Part shown: piece by piece, positions 59,196 to 64,000 of the stretch | Position numbering within the stretch: position 1 is the stretch's first letter | How the letters are laid out: every line of letters begins with the position of its first letter | Assembly (NCBI GenBank): GCA_013822245.1 | Contig: PNKE01000014.1 | Span: forward strand, 62,001-126,000 | Source of the DNA: Candidatus Solibacter sp. | GTDB taxonomy: Bacteria > Acidobacteriota > Terriglobia > Bryobacterales > Bryobacteraceae | Reading direction: 5' to 3' | DNA length: 64,000 nt | Notes under the pieces: generated by a model | Told to the model about the DNA's origin: nothing | The model's database searches: none | The model's input: the letters and a program-made list of their open reading frames with translations, nothing else | Translations under genes and position numbers: made by a program

Positions 59196-60490
59196 GCGGT
59201 CACCTTTACGCCCGCCTCGCTCCTCGGACGGGCGAACACATACGGACCCTCTGGTATCACCGCCACCCTCGCCCCCGCTCCTATCTCCGCCGCCAGGCGG
59301 CTGAATGCCTCACCGGCGCTAGGGAAGATATCTCCCCACAGGTTTGCGTGGTATTCAGCGGGCAGGCCGGGGGTGTAGAACCACACTCTGTGGGTCTGAC
59401 ACACCAGGGCAAGTTTTTCCAACTGCCATTGGTCGATGATGACAGGAGAATCCGAAATTGTTTTGAGAAACTCCCCCGCGTCGGGCGACTCCTTTAATAG
59501 GCGGGCGAACTCCCTGGCGCCGGCGCCCTCATCGCAGGCCGCCAGCAACAGGATGATCCCGCCAGGACGAACCAGATGAGAAGCTGCCGTCACGCCCTTC
59601 ACGGCCTGATAAAAGGTCAGATCCAGGGGATAGCCAGCCGCCGTTGTCACGGCCGCATCCACACGGGTGTCAACCCACTGCGTCGTGTGTTTCCTGACAA
59701 AGCCGATGCCCTCGGTGTGCGCCAGCCGGGGCTGGCCGGCGAACACCCCGGCGATCCGCCGTCCCTCTGCGAGAACGACATCCATGGCGAAATCGTGGCC
59801 CGCCATCTGCGCGATCTCGAGGAGTTCCTTGTGGAGCGGATTCTCCTCGATGCTGCCTTCGACGGCTCGCGCGTCGCGCATGAACCGGGGGCTGTGCAGC
59901 GTTCGGATGGTCTCCTCATATGCCACCCCTGGGGCGATCAGCTTGCGGCCGCCGCTAAAGCCGGCCATCAGATGCTGTTCGATGAAGCCGAGTGTGATGT
60001 GAAGCTCGGCTGACACCCAGCGCCTGTCCACATACACCGGCGTGCCCGAGTGCGTGTGGCCCAGCCACTCGTGATCGTCCCGGTTGCGCGCGTTGTGGTT
60101 GACGATCGGGTACTCGCGCCGGATCTCCTCGCCCAGAATCTCGGTCAGCTCCGCCTCGGACGCCTCGCGGTGCAATCCGGTGGCAATCAGAATCCGTGTC
60201 TCCTCTTTCGGGATTCCGGCCTCGGCCAACCGGCGCAGCACAGGCGGCAACGTCAACCTGTTCGGCGCCGGCCGCGTAATGTCGCAGACCGAAATCGCCG
60301 CCGAGCGCTTCCCTCCCGCCATCTCCGCCAGCGGCGCGCAGCCGATCGGCGCGTCGAGCGCCTGCTCGATCGCTTCGATCGGATCCTCCAGGCTCTCGGC
60401 CCACTTCACCCGAAGCTCCTGCCACTCCGGTCCCTCGGGCAGCGTCACTTCCAGCCCGGTCTTGCCAAACGCGAATTCGACGGTTTTCAT
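59192..60490 (-). CDS. larA: Nickel-pincer-dependent racemase, LarA family
   Basis: LarA uses the nickel-pincer nucleotide (NPN) cofactor to racemise lactate or other 2-hydroxyacids. The 432-residue protein keeps the catalytic set at positions almost identical to Lactiplantibacillus LarA: His107 (ATGLHREAS), His173 (IEQHLMAGFSGG), Lys183 (GRKLIAPG, covalent cofactor lysine) and His199 (TLHSPRF), so it should be active if NPN is made. The cofactor genes larB, larC and larE are not in the window. It diverges from the D-aminoacylase gene; TATCTT lies 8 nt before its ATG. Substrate could differ from lactate. Confidence 0.9.
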   Translation of the reverse strand: MKTVEFAFGKTGLEVTLPEGPEWQELRVKWAESLEDPIEAIEQALDAPIGCAPLAEMAGGKRSAAISVCDITRPAPNRLTLPPVLRRLAEAGIPKEETRILIATGLHREASEAELTEILGEEIRREYPIVNHNARNRDDHEWLGHTHSGTPVYVDRRWVSAELHITLGFIEQHLMAGFSGGRKLIAPGVAYEETIRTLHSPRFMRDARAVEGSIEENPLHKELLEIAQMAGHDFAMDVVLAEGRRIAGVFAGQPRLAHTEGIGFVRKHTTQWVDTRVDAAVTTAAGYPLDLTFYQAVKGVTAASHLVRPGGIILLLAACDEGAGAREFARLLKESPDAGEFLKTISDSPVIIDQWQLEKLALVCQTHRVWFYTPGLPAEYHANLWGDIFPSAGEAFSRLAAEIGAGARVAVIPEGPYVFARPRSEAGVKVTA

Positions 60491-60498
60491 CTCTTCTC

Positions 60499-60504
60499 AA
60501 GATA
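60499..60504 (-). promoter_or_regulatory. TANNNT hexamer 8 nt before the larA ATG
   Basis: Minus strand TATCTT followed by GAGAAGAG and ATG 60490. The GAGAAGAG could act weakly as a ribosome site, so leaderless initiation is less certain here. Confidence 0.4.
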
Positions 60505-60546
60505 GCCGCTTCCGTCCCGCCGCGGCTCGCATCCCCGCCATACCGC

Positions 60547-60552
60547 TACAAT
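60547..60552 (+). promoter_or_regulatory. TANNNT hexamer 7 nt before the D-aminoacylase ATG
   Basis: TACAAT followed by ATTCCCA and ATG 60560, with no ribosome site. Back to back with the larA element across a 69-nt divergent region. Confidence 0.5.
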
Positions 60553-60559
60553 ATTCCCA

Positions 60560-62134
60560 ATGCCGAGGATGCTCGCTCTCCTGCTTCTCTCTCTCGCCGC
60601 GGCGCCCGGCGCGGACTTCGATCTCATCATCCGCAACGCCCGCGTCCTCGACGGCGCAGGCAATCCGTGGATGCGCGCCGCCGTCGCCGTTTCCGCCGGA
60701 CGCATCGCCGCCATCGGCCAGCTCGGCTCAGCCACAGCAGACCAAACCGTCGACGCCCACGGACTCACCCTCGCCCCCGGCTTCATCGACATCCATTCCC
60801 ACGGCCGCGGCGGCATCTTCCCGGTCCCGTCCGCCGAAAACTACATCCGCCAGGGCGTCACCACCATCCTCGAAGGCCCCGACGGCTCCTCGCCCCTGCC
60901 CTTGAAGCCGTATCTCGACAAACTCAGCGCCGCCCGTTTCGCCGTCAACATCGGTTTCCTCGCCGGCCACGGGACCATTCGCGCCCAGGTGATGCGCTCG
61001 GAGAACCGCCACTCGACCCCCGCCGAACTCGCCAAAATGAAGGACCTCATGCGCCACGCCATGCTCGACGGCGCATTCGGACTCTCGACGGGCCTGTTCT
61101 ACGTCCCCGGCAACTACGCCGCCACTGAAGAGGTGGTTGAAATCGCCAAAGTCGCCGGCTCCATGGGCGGCATCCACATCTCCCATATGCGCGACGAAGC
61201 CGCCGGCATCCTCGAAAGCGTCCGCGAAACCATCCGCATCGGCGAACAGGGCCGCCTGCCCACTCAGCTCACTCACCATAAGATCGTCGGCAGATCCAAC
61301 TGGGGCCAGTCCGCCGCCACACTTCGTTTGGTTGACGAAGCCCGCCGCCGCGGCGTCGATGCCACCATCGACCAGTACCCCTACACCGCCTCCTCCACCG
61401 GCACCGGAGCACTGTTCCCCCAATGGGCCATGGCCGGCGGCGCCAAAGCCCTGGCCGAACGGCTCGCCTCGCCCGACTCCCGCACCAAGATCAAGGCCGA
61501 AATCGTCAACCGCATCTTGAACGACCGCGGCGCAGGCGATCCCAAAAACGTCGTCCTCGCCTCCTGCGGCTTCGACAAATCCCTCGCCGGCAAATCCCTG
61601 GCCGACCTCGCCCGCGCCCGCAACCAGTCGCCCACCCCCGAAATCGCCGCCGAAATCGCCATCGAAATCCAGCTCAAGGGCGGCTGCTCGGCCATCTACC
61701 ACGCCATCGATGAAGCCGACGTGGAACGCATCATGCGCCATCCCCAGACCATGATCGCCAGCGACGGCGGCATCCCGGTCTTCGGCGTCGATGTCCCCCA
61801 CCCGCGCAGCTACGGCACGTTCGCCCGCGTCCTGGGCCGCTACGTCCGCGAGCGCGGCGTCCTCACGCTCGAAGACGCCATCCGCAAAATGACCTCTCTG
61901 CCCGCCAACCGCATGGGCCTCACCGGCCGCGGGCTTATCCGCCCCGGCATGACCGCCGACCTCGTCCTGTTCGACCCCGCCACCATCGCCGACCGCGCCA
62001 CCTTCCTCGAACCCCACCAATACGCCACCGGCGTTCTTTACGTCTGGGTAAACGGAATCGCCGTTCTTGCCGATGGAAAGATGACAGGGAAACTGCCGGG
62101 CCGCGTCCTCTATGGACCGGCGCGCCAGCCGTGA
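60560..62134 (+). CDS. Exported N-acyl-D-amino-acid deacylase (D-aminoacylase) family amidohydrolase
   Basis: Hydrolyses N-acyl-D-amino acids (or N-acyl-D-Glu/Asp). The 524 residues have a signal peptide (RMLALLLLSLAAAPGA), the amidohydrolase entry FDLIIRNARVLDGAGNPW, HSH metal motif in GFIDIHSHG, GLSTGLFYVPGNYA, HISHMRDEAAGILE, TQLTHHKIVG, DQYPYTASSTG, MIASDGGIP and HPRSYGTFARVLG. All are classic D-aminoacylase blocks. Its stop overlaps the next GTG start. The divergent larA may be functionally linked through D-configured acids. Confidence 0.93.
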   Translation: MPRMLALLLLSLAAAPGADFDLIIRNARVLDGAGNPWMRAAVAVSAGRIAAIGQLGSATADQTVDAHGLTLAPGFIDIHSHGRGGIFPVPSAENYIRQGVTTILEGPDGSSPLPLKPYLDKLSAARFAVNIGFLAGHGTIRAQVMRSENRHSTPAELAKMKDLMRHAMLDGAFGLSTGLFYVPGNYAATEEVVEIAKVAGSMGGIHISHMRDEAAGILESVRETIRIGEQGRLPTQLTHHKIVGRSNWGQSAATLRLVDEARRRGVDATIDQYPYTASSTGTGALFPQWAMAGGAKALAERLASPDSRTKIKAEIVNRILNDRGAGDPKNVVLASCGFDKSLAGKSLADLARARNQSPTPEIAAEIAIEIQLKGGCSAIYHAIDEADVERIMRHPQTMIASDGGIPVFGVDVPHPRSYGTFARVLGRYVRERGVLTLEDAIRKMTSLPANRMGLTGRGLIRPGMTADLVLFDPATIADRATFLEPHQYATGVLYVWVNGIAVLADGKMTGKLPGRVLYGPARQP

Positions 62135-62745
62135 ACATGACCCAACGCCATCCGGACCCAGCCGGCGACAGCAACGGAGCCGTTACGCGCGCCATGCTCG
62201 AATCGCGCTTCCGTGATCCGGCCTGCCCCCATGGCGCGCTCCATCTCGCCGCCATGGCGGAACTCTCATCCGAACCCCTCGCCGGCAAGCATGTCCTTGA
62301 CTACAACTCCGGCACGGCCGAATTCGGCATCTGGATGGCCACTGAATTCGCCGAAGTCCACTTGCTCGATGCCTCGCCCGCCAACATCGCGCTCGGCCTC
62401 GAACGCGCCCAGGCCTCCGGCGTCGCCCGCCGCGTCAAAGCCATCCACCTCACCAATTCCGCCGACCTCGACATGTTTGCCGACTCCGCCTTCGACCTCG
62501 TCTTCACGCGCACCCCCCTGGCCACCATCGCCTCAACGCCCGGCGCCCTCAACGAAATCGCCCGCATCCTCAAACCCGGCGCCAGGCTGGTGGTCGCACA
62601 TCACGCCCCGGCCGCCGGCGCCATTCAATCCGCACTCGAACGCCACTTCGCCGAAATCACCCTCCAGCCCCTCGCCGCGCGCAGAGGCCTCCTGGCGCGC
62701 TTGGTGCCCAGTCCGTCCCCCGCCATCACCACCGCACGGAAATGA
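62131..62745 (+). CDS. Class I SAM-dependent methyltransferase
   Basis: 204 residues from GTG 62131, which overlaps the deacylase stop (GTGA); ATG 62137 is an alternative. Seen: VLDYNSGTAEFGIWMATE (motif I, with DYNSGT in place of the usual GxGxG), VHLLDASPANIALGLERA (motif II), DSAFDLVFTRTPLATI and RILKPGARLVVAHHAP. The acceptor is unknown. The motif I sequence is divergent, so activity is likely but not certain. Confidence 0.85.
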   Translation: MNMTQRHPDPAGDSNGAVTRAMLESRFRDPACPHGALHLAAMAELSSEPLAGKHVLDYNSGTAEFGIWMATEFAEVHLLDASPANIALGLERAQASGVARRVKAIHLTNSADLDMFADSAFDLVFTRTPLATIASTPGALNEIARILKPGARLVVAHHAPAAGAIQSALERHFAEITLQPLAARRGLLARLVPSPSPAITTARK

Positions 62746-62751
62746 AGGCGG

Positions 62752-64000
62752 CTACCGGGTAACGGCCAAAGGAAACCAGGTGACAACGCCTTCGTCGCGG
62801 GCGTCGGCGCAGAACAGCATTCCTTCGCCCGCGTCGCTGATCGCCGGAACCTTCAGCTTGACCCGGTAAAGCCCCTCTTCGCCTTCATACGGGCTCTTCC
62901 GCGATGCCGCCACTTCGATTGGCATCGTCTGCACTTGGCCTGGCTGGCGGAACCGCCAGTTCATTTGCAGCATGGTGTTGCCTTTGGCATCCACAGGTCC
63001 GAGGCCGGCCATGAGCACCTCGATGATCTCCCCGGCTCTCGCCGGATTCGCCTGCCAAACCGCAGTTCCGCCCTCGTCGTGCCAGATCATCGGGATCATG
63101 CCCCAGTACATCATCGCCGGCCGGAACTCCACGATCTCGATCGGCGTCTTAAAGGGCTGGAAGGGTGACCCCTCGTAGCGCACCTCCATCTCTGTGCTCC
63201 CCGTTGACATCCCCTCGGGGACCACGAATGTAACCCGGCCTTCCGACGCCTCGATTACCCTCGCCTCCACACCCTTAATGCGCAACGTGGGCAGCCGGTT
63301 CCCTTTGATGTTCAGGTACCCCCTCGATCCGGGAACAGCCTGGCCGGGCGCCCCGATCCGCTCTGGCGCGGCCGGAACCACCTCGGTCCGTTCGGCGGTC
63401 CGGTTGTCGACACGGACGATCGATCCATCCTGAAATCGGACGAACGTGGACCTGCCATCGCCGGTAATCAATGCCTCGATGGCGCCATCGGCCCCTTCGG
63501 TCAGTTGAGTGAGCTCTCCCGTGCTCAGATCCATCAGAAATGCCTGCTTCGTGTGGGAGGCATTCTTGGCCAGCCAGTTCGCCCCGGACAGGAAGACCAC
63601 TCGCGAACCATCTGTGCTGAGCGTCGCTGAATGACATCCTTCCACCGCCACCGCCATCGGAATCGCCTGGCGCGAGTTGAGGTCCAGGAGCCAAAGTTCG
63701 GGGCTCGGTCCGAGTCCGCGCGTCATGGTCTGTAAGACAGCGAAGTTGCCGGCATCCGCCATCACCGCAGTGTCGAAAGTCCGGTTCAATTCAACCCATT
63801 CCACCTCCATCCCCGGGCGCTTGAGAAGTACCAGGCTTGATCTAAAGCCGATGACGACCGTCCCGTCGTTAGACACCTGTCGCCCCATCACGGGAGTCGG
63901 AGGGACGATGAGGGAACGCCGTATCTCCTCCGCGAGGCCTGTCTCCAGGTTCACTATCTCCAACCATGAGTTCTTCGCCCACAGCCCGTTGGCGCTCAAG
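62752..64000 (-). CDS. Large exported propeller protein, C-terminal part (runs off the window edge)
   Basis: The minus-strand frame is open to base 64000 and gives 415 residues of the C-terminus. The first part has WD40/PD40-like blades (VSNDGTVVIGF, LWLLDLNSRQAIP, SATLSTDGSRVVFLSG, FLMDLSTGELTQLTEGADG). The second part is IPT/TIG-like and ends with a module seen in many Solibacter exported proteins (RVTFVVPEGMSTG, WQANPARAGEIIEVLMAGLGPVD, YRVKLKVPAISDAGEGMLF). The N-terminus and signal lie outside the window. Function unknown. Confidence 0.75.
   Translation of the reverse strand, partial: LSANGLWAKNSWLEIVNLETGLAEEIRRSLIVPPTPVMGRQVSNDGTVVIGFRSSLVLLKRPGMEVEWVELNRTFDTAVMADAGNFAVLQTMTRGLGPSPELWLLDLNSRQAIPMAVAVEGCHSATLSTDGSRVVFLSGANWLAKNASHTKQAFLMDLSTGELTQLTEGADGAIEALITGDGRSTFVRFQDGSIVRVDNRTAERTEVVPAAPERIGAPGQAVPGSRGYLNIKGNRLPTLRIKGVEARVIEASEGRVTFVVPEGMSTGSTEMEVRYEGSPFQPFKTPIEIVEFRPAMMYWGMIPMIWHDEGGTAVWQANPARAGEIIEVLMAGLGPVDAKGNTMLQMNWRFRQPGQVQTMPIEVAASRKSPYEGEEGLYRVKLKVPAISDAGEGMLFCADARDEGVVTWFPLAVTR

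Noticed and set aside
60728-62020. A 430-codon minus-strand frame opposite the D-aminoacylase
   Set aside because: Shadow of a well-supported gene; Gly/Ala/Asp-rich with no motif.

Overview
The window is a high-GC, densely coded chromosomal segment with very short intergenic gaps, frequent 1-4 nt stop/start overlaps and many GTG/TTG starts. The gene content suggests an Acidobacteriota chromosome, probably the Bryobacter/Solibacter side. Pointers are a 999-residue Ser/Thr kinase fused to a TPR array, a TonB-dependent receptor with an N-terminal carboxypeptidase-regulatory-like domain, many secreted sulfatase / glycoside-hydrolase / FG-GAP proteins, and a large secreted protein with a C-terminal module common in Solibacter. 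The taxonomic call is an inference from gene content, not from a marker alignment.

Layout. 1-5 kb: 5' part of gdhA, a kinase-tail pseudogene, a Tat-exported glycosidase-like protein, aat, a SagB-type oxidoreductase and trpD. 5-11.3 kb: kinase-TPR gene with a coupled secreted protein, then sucC-sucD-ndk. 11.4-15.8 kb: a peptidoglycan-binding-like protein with a lysine-bearing 9-residue repeat tail, overlapped by a SET-domain protein lysine methyltransferase, then DUF6526, DUF418 and a haem-motif secreted protein. 15.8-24.2 kb: gluQ followed by a secreted degradative island (SGNH hydrolase, BNR-4 propeller, VOC protein, sulfatase, TSUP transporter, FG-GAP protein, dienelactone hydrolase). 24.3-28.6 kb: fused 2-oxoacid dehydrogenase E1, a methyltransferase and serS. 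28.6-36.4 kb: a secreted protein, a 0.8-kb gene-poor stretch, GntR regulator with GH43-like enzyme, NmrA, YkgJ, pta-ackA and an MBL protein. 36.4-37.1 kb: decayed mobile and toxin-antitoxin DNA. 37.1-41.6 kb: GT2, SRPBCC protein and gyrA. 41.7-50.2 kb: TonB receptor with a beta-helix partner, msrA, L-rhamnose isomerase, an NCS1-like transporter and a small membrane protein. 50.2-57.1 kb: lipA and the histidine-utilisation genes ftcD-hutI-hutU behind an ADP-ribosylglycohydrolase. 57.2-64 kb: small membrane and secreted proteins, a larA-CMD-DsrE operon divergent from a D-aminoacylase, a methyltransferase and a truncated propeller protein.

How the genes work together. Central metabolism is represented by succinyl-CoA synthetase with NDP kinase (substrate-level GTP/ATP), Pta-AckA (acetyl-phosphate), E1 of a branched-chain type 2-oxoacid dehydrogenase with lipoyl synthase elsewhere in the window, and conversion of urocanate to glutamate. 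The secreted genes point to scavenging of sulfated or rhamnose-containing polysaccharides. No CRISPR array, rRNA or tRNA gene was seen.

The two observations I rate highest are: (1) the SET methyltransferase overlapping a gene whose product carries one lysine every nine residues, which looks like an enzyme-substrate pair; (2) a set of seven genes whose start codon lies 7-8 nt after a TANNNT (-10-like) hexamer, the architecture of leaderless transcripts.
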